From Larimichthys crocea (lineage: Eukaryota; Chordata; Actinopteri; Sciaenidae), in contig NC_040012.1 in the NCBI RefSeq assembly GCF_000972845.2, forward strand, positions 6,356,097 to 6,420,096: a stretch of DNA of 64,000 nt, written 5' to 3'. The notes beneath the pieces are model-generated. The model did no database searches and was not told where the DNA came from. It saw nothing but the letters and a program-made list of their open reading frames with translations. Position 1 is the first letter of the stretch; the number at the start of each line of letters is the position of its first letter. The position numbers and the translations under genes were made by a program. Below, piece by piece: positions 50,001 to 61,215 of this stretch.

Positions 50001-53000
50001 AATATAAAATCAATAGATGCACTGAGAGCCAGTTTAATGAGGCTAAAACCAGCCTATACGGTACGGCCGTGTCGCATTAATCATATCACATTCAGTACCT
50101 CCTGCAAGCTAATGCACAAATACAAACAATTTGCATATTGTGTACCATATGTAAGACACTTGGGTCAGTAAATATCTGGGCCTGTGCATCTGCAGGAGGG
50201 TAAAATAGGCCACACGCCATCTGACACATCCCTGACTTCACATTGAGCTCTTGTTATTGACTCATTTAGAAGTATCCATATGTGTTAATTAGGTCATCTT
50301 GACCCCGGTGAGGACAGGAGAGACGGGCGAATGGCAGAGTCATGAAGTGTGGCTTCAATTCTCTTCTTCGTGGGTGCCCTGGAGTCATGCAGCGAAGCGG
50401 GGAGGCGGGCGAGCGGGCCAACACAAAACAGTGTGATGTAAGAGCTGCACTAGCTGGGAACTGAAGCAACATGCACGCATACTACACCCATACATATGTG
50501 TGTATGTGTGCAGACAGTGTGACAACTCCAAGCTTTGATATTCCTTTTGCTTTCATGGACATGCCTGAGGAACCAACAACTGAGAACCACTGAGATTAAG
50601 ATGACAAGTTGAGTTGTTGCTCCGTCTTCACTCATCTGTCCAGATTGTTTATATGCACATATATGTATGAGACAGATATAGTGGAAGTGCAGTGAATATA
50701 TATATTTAAGGGTAGAAATTATCCCAAATTGTCCTACTCAGGTGGAAAATATTGCGAATATGCAAATATTTTGCTTATCTTAAGGGAAAAAAAGAGTTTG
50801 TTGTTGTTGTTGTTTTCATAAGTGAACAATGACGCAATGCCAAAAAGGTTGAAAGGACACAGACAACTATAATAAATAAATAAATAAATAAAGTAGAGCC
50901 AGATTGCTCTTCTTTCTCGGCTCACTGGCTGACTGTTTGCTGCGGGTGGCTCATCCACTGGCCATTTTACAATGGGCTCGGTTTCAGACTCTGTGTTTTG
51001 TGAGAGTCTGCAAAATGTGCTGAGACTGTGTTTATAAAGATGATTGAGCATTAGAGGTCACCAATATATATAGAAACTGTCAATGTCAGTGGTTTATACC
51101 CGTACTGTGATTCAGTCCCTTTAAATATTACATTATTGTGAGGTTAGTGTGATGATTTATTTAATTCACTGGCAGTTATCAGTATTTTTAATTAATTAAC
51201 AATAGATAACATGATCACCCAACTCTGCTGTGTTTTAGTAACTTTCAGCTCATTGTTTTGGTTTAATGCGAGCCTCAACCACCATGGCTGTGAAATGAAG
51301 TGACAAAAACTGCAGTTCCTCAAACGTCCACTTGAGGCTGGCTCCAGAAGTGAGTCAGTCTCCATAAGTCCCCATGTTCAAATGTCCAACTTCACAGCAG
51401 AAATAAACATGTTTACAGCCTGGTACAAAAAACTGTTTTGGTCTCTGTAGCTAATTTCCCCGTTCATGACAACTGTACTGAGGGTGAATTTATATACAAC
51501 TCACCTGTTCACATTATATTAAGGCTTAAAGTTATGCAGGATTAAGAGCACAGCTGCTTTGATCCACAAGTGGGTGGCTTGTTTGAGCCCGCCTCAGCTC
51601 AACTCGCGGTCCACATCTTTGCCCACCAGACTGTTGAAGATGGTGACGACCAGAGCCACCAAGGAAACCTCTTCAGAAACCTGGGGGTGACATCACAGAG
51701 ATTTTATCCATGTTTTAAACTGCCTCAATGGTCAACAACTGTTTTTTGCTTCACTCTTACTGGCTCTAAAATCAGACTGTACAGCACCAAACTGCTGGTG
51801 AACGGAGTGGAGCATTTAGCAGGTAACGGATGGAGTTGGTGGAGACCAAAACAGAGCAAAACAAAACAGTCCACAGACTCCAAATAAATGAATGAAATTG
51901 AATGTTGCTCCATGTGTTTCAAATATGTAAATAAGCCGCCGTTTGCTGGCAGGTTAACTGTATCAGCTCTCTAAGTTAGTAATATGTTAGTGTTGTGTTC
52001 ACAGCTTGTTTCCACTGCCCCCAAGTGGCCAAAAAATGCATTAGATTGTAGGTTTAACTCTATTTCACAGTTACTATTATCACAATCTACTACAATAATA
52101 TCACTATCGAGGATTTTATCCACATCTCCCACCTTCAGTGTACATTAAACACTTTGTACCAACCTTTGCTGCAACATTCACTCAGATGTGCACATCCTCT
52201 CCCTCCTGTGAGACTATATATATATATATATGTACGTTAACGTAAAGTCACTCCAGCTGTGTTTCATTTATAACAACAATGTTTCCCAGCAGCTGGTACT
52301 GGACTGCTCATCCTCCTGCTGGGATGGATGAATCTCTCTTCATCCTCCTTTAGCTGTTTTTCTCAGTAGTTTTTTCCCCCCTCTCTCTTTTCTATTAACA
52401 ACCCATTGTTTTCCAAGCTCCAGTTATTTTCTTTGAAAATAAACGCAGAGCTGTCCTCCGTAGATGTGGATTAAGAGCTGCAACACGAGGCGAGTTATTC
52501 TATTTTGGAAAGAGAGAGCGAGAGAGATCTTTGATTGCTCATCCTGCTTTTCTAATTTTGAGTTTTTTTTGTTCCTTTTATCTGGAGATTATGTTCATCT
52601 ATAGTGATTTTATAGTGAAAAGCACGATGATTTAACATGGCTTGGACACACGGTGTGACTTTTTCTTGACGGTGAGCCGTTCAAAGTGTCTTTCAAACAC
52701 TATTGTGTGGACCTGACAGGAAAGAAGAGTGCATACTTTTACAATACAGTGCTTACTATAATGTACTTGCTTGCCTCAGCAAAGTGGAGTTTCGCTCAAC
52801 TGTTGAGGTGTAATCACTTGAAGCGAGACAATGACAGAGTGGGAATGACAGGAGAGGCGAAGGACAAAGAGGGGAAGGGATTGGCGGGGAAAGAGGGAGA
52901 AAAAAGCAGATACAGAACGGTGAAAAAATGCTCTCCTCGTACAAAGGCAGTGACTCTGTCTCCTTGACTCAGAATGCTGTCTACTCCCTCGTCTGTGTAT
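47060..53000. other. Intergenic DNA upstream of the PRR16-like gene, part 2
   Basis: About 6 kb. It holds a TTG run at about 49960-49978, a TAAA run at 50872-50893, a TA run near 52216-52232 and the dispersed repeat at 51295-51725. Nothing else is recognised. Regulatory elements cannot be judged without comparison. Confidence 0.55.
51295..51725 (+). mobile_element. Dispersed teleost repeat, long copy
   Basis: Ordered blocks are CACTTGAGGCTGGCTCCAGAAG, CCATAAGTCCCCATGTTCAA, CAGCAGAAATAAACATGTTTACAGCC, TGGTCTCTGTAGCTAATTTCCC, and later GATGGTGACGACCAG ... GGGGGTGACATCACAGAGA. This is a repeat I know from many percomorph introns and UTRs. The family name is uncertain. The open frame across its end (51570-51887) is not a gene. 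Confidence 0.75.
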
Positions 53001-53289
53001 GTTAGAAACCCCACCTCCCCCAGTGCTTCTCTCCTCCCCTGCCCTCCCCTCCTCTCTCAGTCTTCAGCCAAGGAATCCCAGGCAGTGTTTAATTGCAGAG
53101 TGCAAAGGCTTTAGTTGGACTAATGAGCTCTAGCACCGGAGCTCGGACTCTTTTTAGGCACTCTCTTGAGAAGACAGAAACCACATATGGAGTCCTTTAC
53201 CGGAGGAGCCTCACGGGGCGGCTGGATTTTAGGTGGAGGGGAGAGGAGGGATTCATAAATTCAGGTACAGACGACTATGTGAGAGAATA

Positions 53290-53375
53290 TACCAGAGGCA
53301 AGAGACGAGAGTAAGAGGTGGAGAAAGGAGAGGAGAGCGGGAGAGGGGAGGGGAGGAAACGGGAAATACACAGCC

Positions 53376-53422
<47 letters not shown>

Positions 53423-53790
53423 AGGAGCTTGCAGCAGCAAATGAGACAGAACAACGAGGCGGGAGAGGTAGAAAGAGAGACAGAGAGGGAGGGAGGTGGA
53501 GAGGGGCCCCGTGTAGGAGAGAGAGGGCTACAGGGTGAGGAAGAAGAAGAAGAAGAAGGAGTGGAGAAAAAGTTAGCAGAAGTAGGAGAAAGAAGGTTCA
53601 CAGGAAAGAAAAGGACAGGGCGCAGAGGTTAACAACTACAGGAGGAGAAGAAGAGGAAGAAGAAAGAAGAAGAAGAAGAAAAAGAAGAAGTAGAAGGGGA
53701 AACAACAGACAGGAAGGAAGGGGAGGGAGAAGTCTTGGGTAGAGGAGGAGGAAAAAAAAAAAGAAAAGAGCTGAAGAAAAGTTTTCTTGT
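53290..53790 (+). repeat. Long purine-rich (GA/GAA/GGA) tract in the PRR16-like leader/promoter
   Basis: About 500 bases are overwhelmingly A and G on the + strand, including a (GA)n run (about 53377-53420) and GAA/GAAGAA blocks at about 53540-53560 and 53640-53690. Open frames on both strands (Glu/Arg-rich forward, Ser-rich reverse) follow from the composition and are not called as genes. Confidence 0.85.
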
Positions 53791-53910
53791 GGGAAGACAC
53801 AGATGAGGAAAACAGAGCGAGTGAATGACTGGGCTAGAGAGAGCAGGGACGGGAGGAAACCAGTTGTTTTCTAAGGCGTTTTCCACACAAGCCTCTGGAC
53901 TTCTTTGGAC

Positions 53911-56621
53911 ATGTACACAGAAGGCGCACAAACAACGGGACACCACCGATTTCTTCAGCACATCAACACCAACTCCAACCCCTGCCCCTGCCAACACTGC
54001 GTCCACTATGAGCAGCAGCCATCGTACGGCCATCACGGTGGGCCGGGATACCAACCAGCATCAGCCAGGCAGACAGACCGCCCATCTCTGGACTGCAGGA
54101 GAGACATCCAGGCTCCTCAGGTTAAAGATGTAGGAGGGAGCGCCTTCGTAGTGGACAGGGTAGAGAGAAGCGGTCATCGCAGCCCACAGAGGAGGCCTGT
54201 GTTCGTAGGGCCCGGCCCTTACAGTCAGTCAGATGACTTGAGCCAAGCTTACCCCTGGGAATTGAACCCTGCCCAGTGGAGCTACCCGCCGGAGCCTGGG
54301 GTGAGACACTACCCGTCTGTCAGAGAACAGTGTGGCTGTGTGGTGCGCAGCGACACCAGGGCACACCCCTTTAACGCCGGAATACCACATCCTCTACCCC
54401 ATCTTCAGGTCAAAGGTCAAGGGTACAAGCACAGGAAGACTGTCAGGTATGTCTCTGTGGACGAGGAGGAGGAAGCATGCGGATGCACCGCTGAGAACTT
54501 TCATTTGGACCAGCACAGTTCACATCTAAGTCATTCACACAAGCCGAACGGCCACTGTGGACCGAGGCCTGTGTTCTTTGAGGGAGGGGAGGAAAGAGAT
54601 AGTCATCAGGACCGGGGCAGACTGAAGGGTGGATCAGAGGAGGGCTGTAACGGACGCGACGGCTCTCACAAAGGTTTCTTCCCCACTGAAGTCCCACAAA
54701 AACACTTGAATCAAAGCAGACAGAAGGGGCCCTGCGCCCCTCCCTCTGGCATCACCAGCCTAGAGCCCTCCAAAGCACCGACAGCCAACGACCAGCACCT
54801 TCGGCAGGGCGCGGAGGTGGTGAAGCAGAAGAGGAGGCAGGATTTGGTGAGGGATCAAATCAGACAAGTGGTGACAGATCTGGAGGATGTGTTGGGGGGT
54901 TTGAAGCAAGTTCACGTGGAGATGAAAGAGGTAGGAGGGTCTATCATTAAAGATGTTTGTGCGTGGTCTAAACACGAAGGTCTGCGTCAGGTGCAGCCTT
55001 TTATCGGGCGCTCCCTCGGATATTGTGACATTTGAAATGATTCACACAAAGCTCAGTTTGACACAGGTTGCGTATCTTGTGGGTGCATGTTCCTGAGTGC
55101 ATATCAATACTTGTGTGTGTGTGTGTCCATGCATGCTGACTGCATTGTTTGTGACTCACTCATCATCTTTTTCTGAAGCCGTGATTGAGAACAATTTGCT
55201 CTGACCTTTTTTGCCAAAAATTGGCAGCGTTCCGGTGAGCACATTAAAAAGTCTGGCTTGAAACCGTTACTAAATTATACCTTGCTCTTACAGTATTCCA
55301 TTTTGCATGCAGCTGTGAGATAGCATTGATTCACACCGCTGTAGTGAAGTGAGACGTTACAGATAAAAAAAAAAATCTCCACGACTGTGAGAAACATCAA
55401 GATAAACCAGCTTTGATGTTTAAATTGATGATCATTGCTTCAGTCAGAGACACACTTGTGGTTATAAATACAATCCGGCAGTGCTGAAAGAAGTACTCAG
55501 ATTACTTTTACTTAGGAACAATTAAAATAGACCATACTAAGTAGAAGTCCTGCTTTTAAATCAAAGTAATTAAAGTTCTCATTCATGAAAAATTCCCCCG
55601 TTACTGATATTTAATCACACATGACATCATCACATCTGGTTGAAGTGGAGCTATGCTGTTAGATACAGCACAGTAGATATTTTATATTCGGTTAGTGTTC
55701 CCAGTCATGGTGTCAGGGTCCATTCAAATGGTCACAAGATAAATCTGAGGTGTGTGAGATGATGTACAGATGTTTGAGCTCTAATCTCTGTTTATACACT
55801 TTTTGTGAGTTTTACCTCTTTGATAATAATAAGAAAAATGTCTCTTTGGTGGAACAACTCATCTAAAATGTAGCAAGGTGCCCCAACTAGACCAAAATCT
55901 GAAACATTAACTGATGATTGTAGCTGTCAGAGACATATAGTTGAGTGTATTTCCCCTCTGAACTGTAGTACAAGGTAGAATTAAATGGAAATAAGCAAGT
56001 ACTGTTCTTCAGTCACGTCATTTCTTTCCACAACTGCAGTTTGGACGAGTACCAACTCTCTTTATTGTCATTCAGGTGGTCGAGCAGATCGATCGTCTCA
56101 CAGCCAGTATCGACTTCAGTGAGGAGGTGCCCTGCATCACTCAAGGGCCGTCCAGTAACTTTCAAGGCCCGATTCATCCAGGTGACCTAAGGGTGGCCCC
56201 GCTGCCCAATCATAAAACTGCTCCGGTCCAGGCGCTGCAGCACATCGATGAAGACCGCATCATTTTAAGAACTAACTCTCCCTCCCCCGTTCACATGGCG
56301 TCAGTCGTCAAAACCAGCCACTTCATCCCGCCCGTCCACATTAAGGACGTCAACCACGAGAGGCCAGGCGTGAACGGTCACCTGCCTCATCAGTATCCCC
56401 ACAGAGACTCCAACCACATTGGGCAAACTCATCCGGAGGCCCATCCACAGAGCCTAGACCCTAAGGTCATTATTGGCAACAGCACCTCCAATTTAAGGAC
56501 TCAGAAACCTCCTCTGTACCCTCAAAACGGGCGATGTGGGAAGGGCCCGTACCTGCCTCCAAAGCCTGTGAGGACCCCTGCCTACCCCGGGAGAGGCCGC
56601 CTGAACACCAGCATGGTGTGA
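53911..56621 (+). CDS. PRR16 (Largen)/INSYN1-family coiled-coil protein with long novel N-terminus
   Basis: There are two coding exons: 53911-54930 (340 codons) and 56076-56621 (181 codons plus TGA), joined in phase 0 at GAAAGAG|GTAGGA and TTCATTCAG|GTGGTC. The start is the first ATG after an in-frame stop at 53872. Residues about 305-355 form a heptad-rich helix spanning the junction, RDQIRQVVTDLEDVLGGLKQ then VVEQIDRLTASIDF. It aligns closely with PRR16 (EQIKIIVEDLELVLGDLK...VVDQIDTLTSD) and INSYN1 (QLEGILRELK...VVSQIDKLTSD). PRR16 promotes cell size and translation, and INSYN1 is an inhibitory-synapse scaffold. The first 300 residues are His/Pro/Gly-rich with Cys clusters (CPCQHC at 25-30, CGC near 140 and 190) and match nothing I know. 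The C-terminus NTSMV is a class I PDZ-type motif. PRR16 itself is about 300 residues, so this is a distinct, longer member. Function is inferred. Confidence 0.85.
54931..56075. other. Intron of the PRR16-like gene
   Basis: This 1,145-base intron has a short (GT)n run at 55106-55122 and a degenerate CAGTGCTGAAAGAAGTACTC-type element at about 55478-55625, related to the elements at 32219 and 36176. Immediately after the donor the exon frame stays open to 55035, so an unspliced message would end after about 35 extra codons. Confidence 0.7.
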
Positions 56622-58224
56622 AGGAGGAGGGGGGTGGTCTGCCCCAGTGCCATGGGGGCCTGAAACATGAGACCCCGCTGCAGCGAGTGGAGGTCAGAGT
56701 GGGACCAGGCAGGGGAACAACTCATGGTAAGTTCAGATACAACAGGACGTTTTTCCTTTTACCGTGTTGATGTTTCTGTCAGTGCTCACAGCTGATGACG
56801 TTCGCTGTGTTTACTGGCAGCGTAGTTTTCAAAGTCAGTAAATGAATAGCAGTGTTCCTCCCTACTACAAAAAAGGGTTTATGTGGCGTTTGATGTGTGT
56901 GTGTGTGTGTGTGTGATGTCTGTGTGTGGGCGGCGGTGGCGGCGGTGGAGGAGGAGGGGAGGGGGCGTAATGTGTCTGCTTTTGTTGATGTCACATGATT
57001 TCCCAGTCTTCGCTACACTGCAAAATGTGTCTGTCTTGGCAAAGGGAAAACGAAGGAAACGAGTGTTTATTCTTCAGGTTTGGTTACACATGTGGTCAGA
57101 ATCAGCCAGCGGGGTGAGAAAATCTCACTTGCAGGAGTAAAATTCAACTTTTTTTTTGGAGGAGATTTCTTGATTTGTCTGATTTTCCATTTGTTATTAC
57201 ATATTTCTTAACGTTTTAATACACAACAGTGGAAATAACTTTTAGTTAAGCAGCTTTAAAACTCATCTCATTTGGATATTTTCTTGCATCTAAACTCAGA
57301 CAGGAGTTTAAAAATCTCAGGGCTTGCTTCTTTTTACAGTGCAACTTCAGTCACCACTTAGACTTGGCAAGAAGCTCAGATGTTTCTGGCTAAGGAAGAC
57401 CCCACAACCACTTGACTCCAATCATGTGACACAAAAGAGGCGTCATTATATTTACAGGATGATCATAGCTCTGACTCAGGATTGTCATGATTTACTGCGA
57501 GAGATGGGGGGAGGTTTGATGAGGAAGAACTAAACCTTTCTTCTTGTGCCACAGTCAGATGTATCATTACTGACTGTGAACTAGAAGCAGACTTAATAAC
57601 AAGATGACATCTGTGAAAAATTCCCTCCAGCAGAGGGGAAAACGCGACACATTAAACATTAAGCACACGCAGATTAAAAGCCCACCTTTACGGATGCTGC
57701 AGAGGCAGACGTGCATGTTTCTGCACTTCCCTCTTGTGCAGACTATGCGTAACTGCAATCTATTTTTCTGGCCTCTCCGTGTTGGGCAAGCGCAATCTGG
57801 TTTTAATCATAAAACCTTCTTGGCCACGTGCCAGAACGGAGTGAGGCAAACTCTTGGTATATTTGTGACGTCCATATAAACATAAGCACCGCTGCACAGC
57901 AAAGCAGCTCTCCACATTGTGCTGCAGAAAGAGAGAGAGAGAGGCTGCAGCTTTAGGTCGAGGCTGGCAGCCAATGAACGGGGAGGAGGGGGTTGGGGGT
58001 GTCAAAAAAGTGCTTTCATTTTCATCGTGAGATAAACGTTTAATTAGTTGTAAGTGTGATGTAGCCTTTCTGTTGAACGCCGTCCTTTATTTTCACTTTC
58101 ACAGTCTCTCACAAGCACAGATGCTGTTGACATTTTAAAGGCCTGAATCATCCGAATTAGTCACCCAGAGCAGGTTCAATGTTAAAAGGGCTAGCACAGA
58201 CAGATTTTGTGCAGCCATACCCAC

Positions 58225-59110
58225 ACACACAAACACATATACACTATGCTCGTGGGGACTCTGTTATACCATTGTTCTTCTGCAAACCTAATCTAATCTA
58301 ACTAATCTGACCTTAAACCTAAGACCGAGTACTTACACCAATCTCTCCAAACACCCCCCTTTTTGTTTTGTTGTTGTCAAAGGATTCACATTTGTTTCCT
58401 CGGAAATAAAAGGAATGAATAAAATCCTCACAAGACTGTGTTCCTACACGACTCAGAGAGAGACTTACTGTACTTTCAAGGTCTAAAACTCAACACACAT
58501 TTATACTTCTAAGCTTGAGAGGACCCTCATTGTTCTGCTGCAAACCCTGACCCTTAGTAATCTGATCTAACTAATCTGACATTTACCCTAAAACTGAGTC
58601 TTACATCAAACACTCCTTTTGTTTTGTGTTCAATGGATTCCCATTAGCTTCCTCTGATGTGGTTGTTAGTCATCATGGGGAGCGTGATTACGTCCAAAAC
58701 AACACGGGACAAAAGTCTGGACATTCATCCATTTTCCGTAACCGCTTATCCTTAACCTATCCCAGCTGATTTAGGACACGAGATGGGGCACATCCTGACC
58801 AAGTCGCCAGTTCATCACAGGGCACACAGAGATTTACACTCACATCACACCTACGGGCCAATTTAGAGTCACCAATTAACCCGTTAAGTGCATGTCTTCG
58901 GACAGTGGGAGGAAGCCGGAGTACCCGGAGAGAGACTCCGAGGTTTGAACCAGGGACCTTCATACTGTGAGGGGACAGTGCTAACCACTGCACCACTGTG
59001 CTGCCCTTAACATGGATAAAAAAATAAAAGGAATTAATTATAATAATCACAAGACCGTGTTCTTATATAACTCAAAGAGAGATAAACTGCACTTTAATCC
59101 TCACTGACAT
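58225..59110. repeat. Imperfect direct repeats, about 250-base unit, interrupted by a dispersed element
   Basis: Unit 1 (about 58225-58485) and unit 2 (about 58486-58690) share GTGGGGACTCTGTTA / GAGAGGACCCTCATT, TTCTTCTGCAAACCTAAT / TTCTGCTGCAAACCCTGA, TCTAACTAATCTGAC, and TGTTCAATGGATTC-like blocks. The 3' portion of a third unit (ATAAAAGGAATTAATTATAA, CACAAGACCGTGTTC) appears after the mobile element at 59020-59100 and matches 58405-58475. Confidence 0.65.
58726..59006 (+). mobile_element. Teleost dispersed repeat (ATCCATTTTCCGTAACCGC...GTGCTGCCC)
   Basis: A near-complete copy has CATCCATTTTCCGTAACCGCTTATCC, TATCCCAGCTGATTTAGGAC, AAGTCGCCAGTTCATCACAGGG, ACCTACGGGCCAATTTAGAGTCACC, GTGGGAGGAAGCCGGAGTACCC and TGCACCACTGTGCTGCCC in order. 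This is one of the most familiar fish repeats. It lacks coding capacity. Confidence 0.85.
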
Positions 59111-59818
59111 AATACGTTCCAAAACCTCTTAAAGAGTCTTAATCCTCACACAGCCCTTCATTTATTCTAATATTTTATTGATGGTTGTAATAGGATAAGC
59201 ATTAGCTAATGTGTAATGAAGTATAATTACTCTCATGACAAAAATGAGAAAAAAAAACCCTGTAAATGTAATTAAACGTTATGTAAGAGCTAAAAAATAA
59301 GTTATTATAATACATAGCTAATGTTAGTTTAAAGATTTAAAGTGCCTTAAATGTTCATGTGAAGTTAGAAGAGATCACTGTGTTTCAGGAGACAAAAGCT
59401 TCATCCTGTACTGTACTTTGGTATAAAAAGTGTTGCCAGATGTGGAAAGGGACTCCGTTATCACGCATCACCACCCCCCGACACTCAACCCCCACATTTA
59501 AAGAAGACTAGTTGTGATGAATAGATTACTGTCTCAAAAAAAGGACAAAAGATAAAGCGCTTATTCCTTAAAAAGACGACTTTTTACTCATGTTCTTGTG
59601 TGTTACTACCCACCCGAGTGCCCGTAAATAAATAAAATAAAACCAATCAGCTTAAAACAAGATTTCTGTGTAACCCAGGGGGAAAATAACAAAGACAGGT
59701 TTAAAAAGATGATTATAAATCTGGACATTTCTGTCAGAATCAGGCTGGATTACTAACCTGGAAAACTGGGCAACTGCTCTGTCCGCCAGTCCCAGACCCG
59801 CAGGGACCCAAACAGCCC

Positions 59819-59820
<2 letters not shown>

Positions 59821-59862
<42 letters not shown>
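59821..59862 (+). repeat. (GT)n microsatellite
   Basis: About 21 uninterrupted GT units. Confidence 0.95.
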
Positions 59863-59864
<2 letters not shown>

Positions 59865-61215
59865 TTTGTTTATTTATTTACTTGGATGAACTCAAACGAT
59901 AATGAGTCCTGTGTTGAAATCAGTTCATGTTGCACTTTTATGGTGCACATCCTTAAATATATCTATGTTTAATTCAAATAGTACTGCTTTTAAGTCTGTT
60001 CCTGATGTAAATAAACATGTTAGTGCACTGAGAGTCTAATATTTCATGACTGTATGTGTCTATTCTTGTAATTTAACTTATTTTTTTTATAGTTTTATCT
60101 GTTTTTCCACTCATCTCCAGCTTGTATTCACACAGTGTGTTCATATGCTTTGTGTTTTATCTGCACAACCAGCACGAATTGACATACAGCTCATCTTTTA
60201 GACTTCTGGGTTAATCGGGTCGTAATTACAAATATATTTCACTTGCAAAGACCTTAAAAGTCTTCTCTCCCAAGGTCTAAAACTGACACTGATCTTCACA
60301 ATGACAGAAGTACATGAACAAACACACACACACTCGCGCACAGCTCTTACAGACAAAACAATAAAAGCTGGTTTACACTGCTCCTCCACAAGCGCGGCAA
60401 CATGACTCACAAGGACAAACACGCCGCTTCACTTTCAGTACAGTACAGACTAACGCAGTAGTTCTTTTGGATTTGTCAATGACGTCGCGAGAAGAAGAGC
60501 TTTCAGAGGAAGCACAGTTTGTACGTGCGATGTTTGATTGGGGAGGGGGAAGCAGTGAGTCTGAGTGTGCTAAGCTGCTGAATTTAAGTTTTGTTGTCTT
60601 CCTTTTTTACGTTTCCAGCAGGAGCTGATGCCACTGAGACAAGCTGTCAGCCGGTGGAAACAGAGCATCGCCTGAAGATGGGGGTATTTCCAAAGGGAAA
60701 ACTCCCCCAAAGAGTCAACCCAGCGAACGGATGTCACACAGGCACAGAAGCATGGAGGAGTGGCAGTCAAGCTTTCTGCTGTTCACCGGTGATGTAGTGG
60801 CAAATAATGAGAGGGATAAACTGTGAACTGCTACTCAACAACCACACATAGAAACATAGAAGTATCTTTAATTTATTTGTACTATTTTTTATGGCAAAGA
60901 AATCTATTTTCAGGCAGCTTACACCAGTTTGGATACTACCTAACCTAATGTATGCTATATTAAGATTTATATCATTTGAACTGTTGTACAGATAGTTTCC
61001 ATATAGAGAGTTTAGACTGTTCGTCTCACAGATACATGGTTGTTACAGTAGGTCAGAAAAAAAAAGGAGGAAGGAAAGTTGGGATTAAATCGCAATACAA
61101 TAAATTCTGCTGCACTTTTCTCACACAAATCAATCTGATGTCTCAATTTCCGAACTCCAGAGATCGTTGCATTGACCGCTGAATGTCCTACTTTGGAATA
61201 TGAAATAAAATAAAT

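Larger units (their letters stand above)
56727..60618. other. Interval after the PRR16-like coding region (putative 3' UTR intron)
   Basis: It contains (GT)n runs at 56896-56913 and 59821-59862, a G-rich GGCGGTGGC stretch at 56929-56966, a tandem duplication with a nested dispersed repeat (58225-59110), and otherwise AT-rich DNA. No conserved exon was recognised. Confidence 0.6.
56622..61215 (+). other. Probable spliced 3' UTR of the PRR16-like gene with poly(A) signal
   Basis: 105 bases after the stop, ACTCATG|GTAAGTTC (56726/56727) is a near-perfect donor. A matching acceptor, TTTTTTACGTTTCCAG|CAG|GAG, is at 60618-60621, with two tandem AG choices. The exon beyond runs to AATAAA at 61204-61209 and 61209-61214. 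The exon carries a short open stretch (ending at 60797), but the main frame has already stopped. The alternative is an unspliced UTR ending earlier. Confidence 0.5.

Noticed and set aside
53233..54054. Glu/Arg-rich forward and Ser-rich reverse open frames
   Set aside because: They come from the purine-rich tract, and composition alone keeps the frames open. The real coding start is 53911.
53825..54133. Overlapping frame at the start of the PRR16-like gene
   Set aside because: It overlaps the main exon in another frame and ends early. The main frame carries the family coiled coil.
56534..56770. Second frame running past the PRR16-like stop codon
   Set aside because: It is a shadow of exon 2. 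The main frame ends with a PDZ-like motif matching PRR16, which supports the earlier stop.
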